From contig JAZROQ010000072.1 of NCBI GenBank assembly GCA_045648765.1, forward strand, positions 1 through 13,452: DNA of 13,452 nucleotides. Direction: 5' to 3'. The notes beneath the pieces were generated by a model. It was not told where the DNA came from. It made no database searches and saw only the letters and a program-made list of their open reading frames with translations. This stretch comes from RGIG3009 sp045648765. GTDB taxonomy: Bacteria > Bacillota > Clostridia > Oscillospirales > Acutalibacteraceae. Shown piece by piece: positions 6,823 through 12,331 of the stretch. The translations under genes were made by a program, and so were the position numbers. The stretch's first letter is position 1, and each line of letters begins with the position of its first letter.

Positions 6823-8022
6823 TTACTTGTTAATGACGGCGATTTTCAAACCTTCCATTTTCAAGTTGGTGATTAACGCCTCGTTGATTTGTTCCAGCGG
6901 GAATCTATGGGTGATCAATTTTTCCATCGGCAATCCGATACCTTTGGCACGTTTGAGGAAGTCAAACGTGGTAGCGTAATCGCGCAAGGTGTATACCCAA
7001 GAACCCACCGTGGTGATTTCTTTGGAGCAAATATCGAAGTGGGGATTGATGGTGGCATCGCCGCCGTTGATAAAGAAACCGAGTTCGCACAAGCCACCGC
7101 CGTTGCGGATAAACTTGTAGATGTTAGCGTGAGCAACAGGAGAACCGGTGCATTGGAAAGCAAAATCAGCGAGGTAACCGCCGAAGGCTGCTTTCACGCC
7201 GCCTGCCAAAGCATCAATACCTTGGAATTCTTTAAAGTTAACGGTTGCCGAAGCACCCATTTCGCGAGCAAAGCTCAAACGTTTGGCTTCGCCATCAACC
7301 GCAACAATGTTTTCGATACCCATTGTGCGTAACACAGCGATACAAATCAAACCGATAGGACCGCAGCCTTGCACCACAACGCGACTGTTGAAGCGCAAGA
7401 TGCCGGTGGTTTTGGCACGTTCAACGGCGTGCACCAAAACGGCACACGGTTCGATCAAAATGCGGGAATCCAAATCCAAGTCGCTGACGTTGAAAACCGA
7501 GGAACCTTTGTGCAAAATAATGTAATCGGCAAACCAGCCTTTGAAGTGATCTTCGTCATCGGGAAGCAAGCCGTACACATCGGCAGCGCCAACGTTTTGT
7601 TTGTTAAGGTCGAACATGGTGATGTCCGGATCGTCGTGCAATGTCACACAAGTAACGACTTTGTCGCCAACTTTAAGAGGTTTGCCGGCGCTGTCTTTGG
7701 TAACATTTTTACCAATTTTAACAATCTCACCGGTACCTTCGTGACCGAGCACGACCGGGATTAACCCAAAGGGATCGCGTTTGAATTCGTGAGCGTCGGT
7801 ACCGCAAACACCGCAACCTTCGACTTTAACCAAAATGTCGTCGTCGCCGATTGTGGGGAGCGAATACTCTTGCAATTCGAATTTTTCGGGTTGTACCAAC
7901 ATGGCAACACGCGCTTTTTGCGGAATGTTACCGCCGGCAGCTGCAGGAGCGGCGGTGGTGTTTTTCATGCCGTCCAATACTTGCCGGACAATTTCTTCAA
8001 TGTTGGAAGAGTTGATATCCAT
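6823..8022 (-). CDS. Encapsulated zinc-dependent alcohol dehydrogenase (MDR family)
   Basis: This 399-residue medium-chain dehydrogenase has its catalytic zinc ligands visible: Cys73 in GCGVCGTDAHEF and His94-Glu95 in LGHEGTGEIV. IEPCAVLVHAVER lies further on, and the Rossmann motif GCGPIGL precedes the cofactor domain. The four-Cys structural zinc loop common in this family is absent; the region reads HDDPDITMFDLNKQN. Residues 2-20 (DINSSNIEEIVRQVLDGMK) form an amphipathic helix, followed by a Thr/Ala/Pro/Gly linker (22-33), which is a good encapsulation peptide. It would reduce an aldehyde with NADH (lactaldehyde to 1,2-propanediol, or propionaldehyde to propanol) to recycle NAD+ inside the shell. 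The ATG overlaps the previous stop (TAATG), with GGAGG 10 bases upstream inside the end of that gene. Confidence 0.95.
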   Translation of the reverse strand: MDINSSNIEEIVRQVLDGMKNTTAAPAAAGGNIPQKARVAMLVQPEKFELQEYSLPTIGDDDILVKVEGCGVCGTDAHEFKRDPFGLIPVVLGHEGTGEIVKIGKNVTKDSAGKPLKVGDKVVTCVTLHDDPDITMFDLNKQNVGAADVYGLLPDDEDHFKGWFADYIILHKGSSVFNVSDLDLDSRILIEPCAVLVHAVERAKTTGILRFNSRVVVQGCGPIGLICIAVLRTMGIENIVAVDGEAKRLSFAREMGASATVNFKEFQGIDALAGGVKAAFGGYLADFAFQCTGSPVAHANIYKFIRNGGGLCELGFFINGGDATINPHFDICSKEITTVGSWVYTLRDYATTFDFLKRAKGIGLPMEKLITHRFPLEQINEALITNLKMEGLKIAVINK

Positions 8023-8507
8023 TAAGAATGTGCCTCCATTCGTTCGAAAATTTCTTTTCCGTAAGCCGCCAGTGCGGTGTCTTGTTCTTCACTGCCGCCG
8101 CTGACGCCTAAACCGCCAATGATTTTACCGGCGGAATTTTTGAGCGGTTCACCGCCGCCGAAAATAACCACATGTCCTTCGTTTGTGAATTGTATGCCGT
8201 ACAAAGAACCACCGGGTTGAGCCAAGGGCTTTAATTGTGCGGTGGACATCTTAAGCGCCACTACGGTGAATGCTTTTTGCAAAGCAACGTCGTAACTGGC
8301 AATGTAAGAATCGTCCATACATTCTATCAAAACGGGACGGGCAGCCTTGTTGGAAACGGCGATTACCGCTTTAACTCCCATTTCTTTTGCTTTTTCTTTC
8401 ACCTTTTCGGCAAGTTGCAACGCACAGTTAAGCGTCATATCGTCTGCTTGACGATTCACTTGCTCGACCACGGTGTTTACCAAAGCATTCAAGGCTTTTT
8501 CATCCAT
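8022..8507 (-). CDS. GlcG/HbpS-family protein (PduO C-terminal-domain-like)
   Basis: This 161-residue protein is of the GlcG/HbpS (DUF336) family, the same fold as the C-terminal domain of PduO. Family blocks are AVIAVSNKAARPVLIECMDD (47-66), ALQKAFTVVALKMST (75-89), QPGGSLYGI (97-105), IFGGGEPL (115-122) and GGLGVSGGSEEQDTALA (131-147). The adenosyltransferase half of PduO is missing. Some relatives bind haem or cobalamin, but no function can be assigned here. Residues 1-20 form an amphipathic helix (ALNALVNTVVEQVNRQ) like the encapsulation peptides of the neighbours. It lies between aldolase and alcohol dehydrogenase in the enzyme part of the operon. Its ribosome binding site is GAGG about 11 bases upstream. 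Confidence 0.9.
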   Translation of the reverse strand: MDEKALNALVNTVVEQVNRQADDMTLNCALQLAEKVKEKAKEMGVKAVIAVSNKAARPVLIECMDDSYIASYDVALQKAFTVVALKMSTAQLKPLAQPGGSLYGIQFTNEGHVVIFGGGEPLKNSAGKIIGGLGVSGGSEEQDTALAAYGKEIFERMEAHS

Positions 8508-8522
8508 AACTTACGAAACCTC

Positions 8523-9326
8523 TTATTTACCTAATTGTTCCATCACGCGTTTGGTGATTTCGGCAACCAGATCGGAGTCGGTAGTTTCAGCTTGATGGGG
8601 ATAGCAAGTGGTTTTGCAACCGTGGCAGCTGGGCAAGCCGGCTTTGGCGTTGGGGCAAAGGTCTGCGGGGTGTTTACCTTTTAAGCCGTATTTAGCACGC
8701 ATCGAGTACAAGCGTTTTACTTGTGCTTCGCTAAGTTCTTGCGGGCCGCCGATTTGTTTGGAAATGAAGAGCAATTGAGCATAAAACTCAACCGATTCCA
8801 TTTTGTGATAAGCGTTGAGCAGGTTGTCGGCAAAAGCCAAAGCACCGTGGTTTTCGAGCAACACTGCATCGAAGGATTGCAAGTATTTGGAAACGGCATC
8901 CGGAATTTCTTCGGTGGAGGGAGTGCCGTATTCCGCAATCGGAACACAACCAAGAGCGATAACCGCTTCCGGCATGATGGGTTGGCTCAGCGGGATGCCG
9001 GCGATTGCAAAAGCGGTCGCATACATCGGGTGAGCGTGAACCACAGCACCAACATCGGGGCGCTCTTTATACACACGCATGTGCATTTTGATTTCGGACG
9101 ACGGTTTGTAACCGGCGTTGGCTTGCAGCACATTACCGTTTTTATCTACTTTGCAGATAAATTCGGGAGTCATGAAGCCTTTGCTGACGCCGGTGGGGGT
9201 GCAAAGGAATTCGTTGTCGTTCAATTTCACGGAAATGTTACCGTCATTGGAAGCGACCATGCCTTTGTCATAAATCCGCTTACCGATTGCGCAAATCTGT
9301 TTTTTGATTTCGTATTCGTTTACCAT
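8523..9326 (-). CDS. Class II aldolase, fuculose/rhamnulose-1-phosphate type, with Cys-rich tail and C-terminal encapsulation peptide
   Basis: This 267-residue enzyme matches FucA-type zinc aldolases, which cleave L-fuculose-1-P (or L-rhamnulose-1-P) to DHAP and L-lactaldehyde. Motifs are SNDGNIS (26-32), TPTGVSKG (43-50), catalytic Glu78 in SSE, zinc ligands His97 and His99 in HAHP, and His160 in ENHGA. Their spacing follows the E. coli FucA ligands Glu73, His92, His94 and His155. The core ends near 215. A tail with Cys224, Cys234, Cys237 and Cys241 follows, and then the helix SDLVAEITKRVMEQLG (251-266), a C-terminal encapsulation peptide. The ATG at 9326 has AAGGAG 9-10 bases upstream. A longer in-frame start at 9365 would fall before this site and beside the promoter. 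It is the first gene of the operon and the signature enzyme. Fuculose and rhamnulose substrates cannot be separated by eye. Confidence 0.95.
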   Translation of the reverse strand: MVNEYEIKKQICAIGKRIYDKGMVASNDGNISVKLNDNEFLCTPTGVSKGFMTPEFICKVDKNGNVLQANAGYKPSSEIKMHMRVYKERPDVGAVVHAHPMYATAFAIAGIPLSQPIMPEAVIALGCVPIAEYGTPSTEEIPDAVSKYLQSFDAVLLENHGALAFADNLLNAYHKMESVEFYAQLLFISKQIGGPQELSEAQVKRLYSMRAKYGLKGKHPADLCPNAKAGLPSCHGCKTTCYPHQAETTDSDLVAEITKRVMEQLGK

Positions 9327-9363
9327 GACACATACTCCTTTTGTTTGGATTTTCTTTGCTTTC

Positions 9364-9379
9364 ATAGCTTTATGGCTAT
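9364..9379. promoter_or_regulatory. Inverted repeat at the BMC transcription start, candidate operator
   Basis: ATAGC (9364-9368) and GCTAT (9375-9379) are exact inverted arms with a six-base centre. They sit just downstream of the -10 box of the BMC promoter, where a bound repressor would block RNA polymerase. The DeoR regulator of the same operon is the obvious candidate partner (inference). Short arms like these can occur by chance in AT-rich DNA. Confidence 0.4.
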
Positions 9380-9408
9380 ATCATACCACCATATTCTTCA
9401 AAAGTCAA
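9380..9408 (-). promoter_or_regulatory. Sigma-A-type promoter of the BMC operon
   Basis: On the minus strand the -35 box TTGACT (9403-9408) and the -10 box TATGAT (9380-9385) are separated by exactly 17 bases. The predicted start lies about 50 bases before the aldolase ATG. Upstream (9409-9460) is very AT-rich with A/T tracts and could act as an UP element. It is the only convincing promoter found for the whole 9 kb operon. Confidence 0.85.
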
Positions 9409-9426
9409 CACAAAAATTTTGATTTT

Positions 9427-9456
9427 TCTTTGTTTTTTTAAAAAAATCTTTGTTTT
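9427..9456. repeat. Direct repeat TCTTTGTTTT, two copies 20 bases apart, upstream of the BMC promoter
   Basis: The 10-base word TCTTTGTTTT occurs at 9427-9436 and 9447-9456, a 20-base period that places both copies on about the same face of the helix. They lie directly upstream of the -35 box, separated by the self-complementary run TTTTTTTAAAAAAA. They could be UP-element A-tracts or a pair of activator sites. The sequence is of low complexity, so a chance origin is possible. Confidence 0.4.
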
Positions 9457-9491
9457 ATGTTGTTTTCGAAGAAAAAATCGACCAAAAAATG

Positions 9492-9505
9492 TGGGACAAG
9501 TCCCA
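9492..9505. repeat. Inverted repeat TGGGAC-AA-GTCCCA, candidate operator
   Basis: The six-base arms are perfect and GC-richer than the surrounding AT-rich DNA. It lies about 85 bases upstream of the BMC -35 box and about 70 bases past the rpsT terminator. It could bind a dimeric regulator. Read on the minus strand it is followed by CATTTTTT, so a minor second termination hairpin is an alternative, though a two-base loop is unfavourable. Confidence 0.4.
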
Positions 9506-9557
9506 AAAATGACAATAAAACCGAAAATCGCTTATATAATAAGGTAATAATACAAAA

Positions 9558-9605
9558 AAGAAAAACAAACAAAAAACAACCCCCGACAAAATTGTCGGGG
9601 GTTGT
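9558..9605 (-). terminator. Rho-independent terminator of rpsT
   Basis: Positions 9576-9605 form a near-perfect palindrome with arms ACAACCCCCGACAA and TTGTCGGGGGTTGT, 14 pairs around AA. On the minus strand it is followed by a T-rich tract (9558-9575: TTTTTTGTTTGTTTTTC). It starts 13 bases after the rpsT stop codon. It should insulate the BMC promoter from the ribosomal protein gene. Confidence 0.93.
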
Positions 9606-9618
9606 GATTTGCTTTCAA

Positions 9619-9873
9619 TTAAGCGTTTGCTTTTTTGGCGAGGGCGGACTTTCTCCGTGCAGCAGTGTTTTTGTGCAGGAGTCCCTTGGAAACGGATTGG
9701 TCAATCTTCTTGATAGCAGTTTTGACAAGAAGTTCCTTGTTCTCCGCGCCGGATTCGATAGCGGCGTTGGCCTTTTTGATTTCTGTTTTCAGCTCCGAAC
9801 GGGCAGCTTTGTTTTGAGCCGTTTTCGTAGCAATCACCTTAACACGCTTTTTGGCGGATTTAATGTTGGGCAT
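9619..9873 (-). CDS. rpsT: 30S ribosomal protein S20
   Basis: This 84-residue basic protein is bS20, which binds 16S rRNA in the small subunit. It begins MPNIKSAKKRVKVIATK and contains the typical NKAARSELKTEIKKA and IKKIDQSVSKGLLHKNTAARRKS, ending in a Lys/Ala tail. Length and composition are normal for the family. The ATG at 9873 follows GAGGAGGTG with a short spacer. A GTG two codons upstream lies within that site. It has its own promoter and terminator and diverges from gpr, an arrangement also known from Bacillus. Confidence 0.98.
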   Translation of the reverse strand: MPNIKSAKKRVKVIATKTAQNKAARSELKTEIKKANAAIESGAENKELLVKTAIKKIDQSVSKGLLHKNTAARRKSALAKKANA

Positions 9874-9919
9874 GGTCACACCTCCTCAAAAAAGATTTTT
9901 CATAAATCACGCACGGATT

Positions 9920-9948
9920 ATCATAACACGAACTTTTTAAAAAAGCAA
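9920..9948 (-). promoter_or_regulatory. Sigma-A-type promoter of rpsT
   Basis: On the minus strand the -35 box TTGCTT (9943-9948) and -10 box TATGAT (9920-9925) have a 17-base spacer. The predicted start is about 40 bases before the S20 ATG. An A/T-rich stretch lies upstream, as expected for a highly expressed ribosomal gene. Confidence 0.8.
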
Positions 9949-9959
9949 CACTTTTTTTA

Positions 9960-9988
9960 GAATATTCTTTTTTTTTCGTTTGATACTA
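9960..9988 (+). promoter_or_regulatory. Candidate sigma-G promoter of gpr
   Basis: GAATA (9960-9964) and GATACTA (9982-9988) are 17 bases apart. The known forespore sigma-G pattern is GHATR, 17-18 bases, then CATNHTA. Only the first base of the -10 box differs (G for C). gpr is known to be forespore-expressed in Bacillus. The predicted start falls about 20-25 bases before the gpr start codon. AT-rich DNA makes partial matches easy, so this is tentative. Confidence 0.45.
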
Positions 9989-10017
9989 AAAAAGAAGGGG
10001 AAAGAAAGGGTGTTTTT

Positions 10018-10869
10018 TTGCAATTTCGCACAGATTTAGCCTTGGAATCGATCGAAAGCAGACCGTTGTCGGGTGTAAAACAAAAAAATTGGAAAGACGG
10101 TATGTTGGAATTTCACCACGTGACCGTGGGGGAAAAGGAAGCAGAATTACTCGCAAAACCGCAAGGGCAATATGTGACAGCTTTGCTGCCAAAGCTTACC
10201 GACCACGAGCAAGGGTTGGAAGAAATGGCAAAAAAATTAGGTGAGCAGCTCCGCTTGTTATTGCCAAAAGAGGGAACGGTGTTGGTGGCAGGCTTGGGTA
10301 ATTCGTCCATCACTCCGGACGCGATAGGCCCCTTGACGGCATCGCACGTGTTGGCAACGCGCCACATACAGGGGGAATTTGCGCGCAGTGTCGGATTGGA
10401 AAATTTGCGTTCTACTGCTGTTATTTCTCCAAATGTGTTGGGCAATACCGGCGTGGAAAGCAGTGAAATTGTGGCAAGTGTTTGTAAAGCCATTCAAGCG
10501 CAGGCGGTTATTGCCGTGGATGCTTTGGCGGCGCGAAGTTTGGAACGGCTTGGTTGTACGGTGCAGTTGTGTGATTCGGGCATTGCTCCCGGTTCGGGCG
10601 TGGGAAACAACCGAAAAGCGATATGTCGAAATGAGTTGGGGGTTCCCGTGATAGGATTAGGTGTTCCCACAGTGGTGGATGCGGTAACCTTGGCAAAAGA
10701 TTTGACAGGTCTGGATAGCGAAGCCGTAACGCCCAACGGTACTGCCATGATGGTAACCCCGCGTGAAGTGGATTTGATGGTAGATCGCGCGGCACGACTG
10801 TTGGCAATGACCATTCACGCCGCGTTGCAACCGTCGTATTCACCTTTGGAACTGTTGTCGTTGGCATAA
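10018..10869 (+). CDS. gpr: Spore germination protease GPR (SASP endopeptidase, family A25)
   Basis: This 283-residue protein is GPR, which degrades small acid-soluble spore proteins during germination. Diagnostic blocks are RTDLALE (4-10), LVAGLGNSSITPDAIGPL (89-106), DALAARSLERLG (168-179), the family signature DSGIAPGSGVGNNRK (186-200), LGVPVIGLGVPTVVDAVT (207-224) and MMVTPREVD (244-252). I chose the TTG at 10018: AAAGGGTG lies just upstream and there is no ATG or other plausible start in frame before it. This leaves only three residues before RTDLALE, whereas Bacillus GPR has a propeptide of roughly 15 residues there. The protein is also shorter overall than the Bacillus enzymes (about 370), lacking the long segment after VVDAV. 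It lies upstream of spoIIP. Confidence 0.96.
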   Translation: MQFRTDLALESIESRPLSGVKQKNWKDGMLEFHHVTVGEKEAELLAKPQGQYVTALLPKLTDHEQGLEEMAKKLGEQLRLLLPKEGTVLVAGLGNSSITPDAIGPLTASHVLATRHIQGEFARSVGLENLRSTAVISPNVLGNTGVESSEIVASVCKAIQAQAVIAVDALAARSLERLGCTVQLCDSGIAPGSGVGNNRKAICRNELGVPVIGLGVPTVVDAVTLAKDLTGLDSEAVTPNGTAMMVTPREVDLMVDRAARLLAMTIHAALQPSYSPLELLSLA

Positions 10870-10892
10870 CCGATGATTTTGACACATACAGT
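10864..10892 (+). promoter_or_regulatory. Candidate sigma-E promoter of spoIIP overlapping the gpr stop
   Basis: CATACAGT (10885-10892) agrees fully with the mother-cell sigma-E -10 pattern CATACAnT. GCATAAC (10864-10870), 14 bases upstream, matches KMATATT at five of seven bases and overlaps the gpr TAA. spoIIP is a known sigma-E target in Bacillus. A weakness is that the predicted start (about 10899-10900) would fall on the Shine-Dalgarno AAGGG at 10895-10899, leaving a very short leader. Confidence 0.4.
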
Positions 10893-10908
10893 GTAAGGGT
10901 GAATGTTA

Positions 10909-12000
10909 ATGAGGAAAAAAGGGTTTTTAAAAACAATTGGCAAAGTTTTATCTTTGCTTTTTGCAATTGGCACGTTGGTGGCGGCTGTTTCAACAGTGCC
11001 GCCGGAAGCGTGGCAAGATTTTGGAAAACGCGCAGCGTTGTTATCTGTTGGTATGCGCCGACCGGTTCAAAGTATTCAGTTGTTAGGAGAATTGGAAAAA
11101 TATCATTCTGTCGGGACAAGCAACAGCAGTGTCGCCACAACAACGACTACCACGGCCATTTTGGGAAGTGGCATACGGAAACCGATCACAACCACCACGG
11201 CGGTACAAAAAAAAGAGGGTGGCGGCACCGTGCTGACAAAACAACTTTCCGCGGGAAGCACGTTTATACAGGGCGTTGCCTATAAAAACAGCAGCAACCA
11301 GAACGTGGATATTGCAGCGGCTTTAAAGCACAAACCTGCTATTTCTTTTTTGCAAAACAGCACGGCTCCCCAAGTGCTGATTACCCATACGCATACCACG
11401 GAATGTTACTTGGGATACGACAAAGGATTTTACAACGCGGACGACCCTACACGTACCAAAGATTCTGCAAAAAACATGGTGGCGGTGGGCGAACAGGTTG
11501 CCAAACAACTGCGCGCAGCGGGTATTGGGGTGATACACGACACCGAAATACACGACCACGTTTACAACGAGGCGTACAGTCACTCTAAAAAAGCGGTTGA
11601 AAAACTGCTCAAACAGAACCCTACCGTTCGGGTGGTGTTGGATATTCACCGCGATGCCATTTATTCGTCGGATACGCAACGAATAAAGCCTACGGTGGTG
11701 ATAAGTGGCAAGAAAGCGGCACAGGTTATGATTATTGTGGGAATGAAAAACACAAAAACCGTACCGAACACACATACCAAAGAAAACTTGTCGTTTGGAG
11801 TACGTTTGCAGCAACAATTACATACCGATTACGCAGGTTTGATGCGCCCTATGGTGTTGGCAAACGCACGGTATAATCAGCAATTGTGCAACGGAATGAT
11901 TTTGTTGGAAGTCGGCAGCGACGTTAACACATTGGAAGAAGCACAGTATGCTGCCGAATTGGTTGGGAAGGGCTTGGTTTCGGTGTTACGGGGGTTATAA
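10909..12000 (+). CDS. spoIIP: Stage II sporulation protein P, peptidoglycan hydrolase
   Basis: This 363-residue protein is SpoIIP, which with SpoIID thins and degrades septal peptidoglycan during engulfment. Residues 1-28 are a basic start (MRKKGFLKTIGK) and one membrane helix (VLSLLFAIGTLVAA), leaving the rest outside the membrane. A low-complexity Thr-rich linker lies at about 76-100. The catalytic domain holds LITHTHTTE (zinc ligands His160/His162 region, Glu165), DIHRDA (His247) and LLEVGSDVNTLEEA (Glu334), which is the amidase-like metal site of the family. The second ATG (10909) is preferred because AAGGG is 9 bases before it but only 3 bases before the ATG at 10903. It follows gpr by 39 bases, as in Bacillus. 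Confidence 0.96.
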   Translation: MRKKGFLKTIGKVLSLLFAIGTLVAAVSTVPPEAWQDFGKRAALLSVGMRRPVQSIQLLGELEKYHSVGTSNSSVATTTTTTAILGSGIRKPITTTTAVQKKEGGGTVLTKQLSAGSTFIQGVAYKNSSNQNVDIAAALKHKPAISFLQNSTAPQVLITHTHTTECYLGYDKGFYNADDPTRTKDSAKNMVAVGEQVAKQLRAAGIGVIHDTEIHDHVYNEAYSHSKKAVEKLLKQNPTVRVVLDIHRDAIYSSDTQRIKPTVVISGKKAAQVMIIVGMKNTKTVPNTHTKENLSFGVRLQQQLHTDYAGLMRPMVLANARYNQQLCNGMILLEVGSDVNTLEEAQYAAELVGKGLVSVLRGL

Positions 12001-12001
12001 C

Positions 12002-12262
12002 ATGAACAAGGATTTTAAAATCGGTGTTACCGCTTTTTTGATAACCGCGTGTATACTGGGAATGGTTGGTGGATTGATAGCCGTTAACGAAGTGTCTTAC
12101 CAATTAAGCGAGGGAGAACGAAAAACGACAACAGCGGAAAAAGAGACGACCGACAGCAAGATACTGTCGTATTTACCGCCACAGTGTCAAGTGTTTTTAA
12201 CAATATCTCGTTGGCAAACAGAATGGTGGGACTATTATTTCACCGTAATAAAAGCGCCATGA
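12002..12262 (+). CDS. Small single-pass membrane protein downstream of spoIIP (unknown function)
   Basis: This 86-residue protein starts one base after the spoIIP stop codon, so it is probably translated from the same mRNA. Residues 7-28 (IGVTAFLITACILGMVGGLI) form one hydrophobic helix with a basic N-terminal side (MNKDFK). A charged, Thr/Glu/Lys-rich segment (36-50) follows, and then a Trp/Tyr-rich end (WQTEWWDYYF). I do not recognise a family. By position it corresponds to yqxA of Bacillus, but I see no sequence basis for equating them. The ribosome binding site is weak (GGGGG), in keeping with coupling. Frame and position support a real gene; the role is unknown, possibly sporulation-related by context. 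Confidence 0.7.
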   Translation: MNKDFKIGVTAFLITACILGMVGGLIAVNEVSYQLSEGERKTTTAEKETTDSKILSYLPPQCQVFLTISRWQTEWWDYYFTVIKAP

Positions 12263-12268
12263 TTCTTC

Positions 12269-12297
12269 TTGCTAAACCAAAAAACATGTGTTAAAAT
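12269..12297 (+). promoter_or_regulatory. Sigma-A-type promoter of the membrane protein gene
   Basis: TTGCTA (12269-12274) and TAAAAT (12292-12297) are separated by 17 bases. The predicted start is about 28 bases before the ATG at 12332. This shows that the following gene is separately expressed and not simply part of the spoIIP operon. Confidence 0.7.
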
Positions 12298-12331
12298 GAT
12301 ATGCAGATGTTAAAAAAGGCAGGAAGAAACA

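Noticed and set aside
9327..9365. 13-residue N-terminal extension of the aldolase
   Set aside because: It would start only about 15 bases after the -10 box and contains the AAGGAG that serves the ATG at 9326. The aldolase family starts at the shorter Met.
8721..9422. Plus-strand open frame (233 codons) opposite the aldolase gene
   Set aside because: It shows no recognisable domain, is entirely antisense to the aldolase and has a Phe/Asn/Gly/His-biased composition typical of shadow frames.
9509..9540. Plus-strand TATAAT (9535-9540) with ATGACA upstream as a promoter for a small RNA ending at the rpsT terminator
   Set aside because: The spacing is 20 bases, too long for a good promoter, and the region is AT-rich enough to give TATAAT by chance. 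There is no separate evidence for a transcript.
9327..10017. Cobalamin riboswitch or other structured leader
   Set aside because: The leader between the BMC promoter and the aldolase is only about 50 bases and shows no B12-box or other known riboswitch core. The gpr side is too short and AT-rich.
11170..11210. Thr-rich repeat in spoIIP as a possible frameshift or insertion
   Set aside because: The Thr codons are in frame and form a flexible linker between membrane anchor and hydrolase domain. The flanking SpoIIP motifs are in the same frame.
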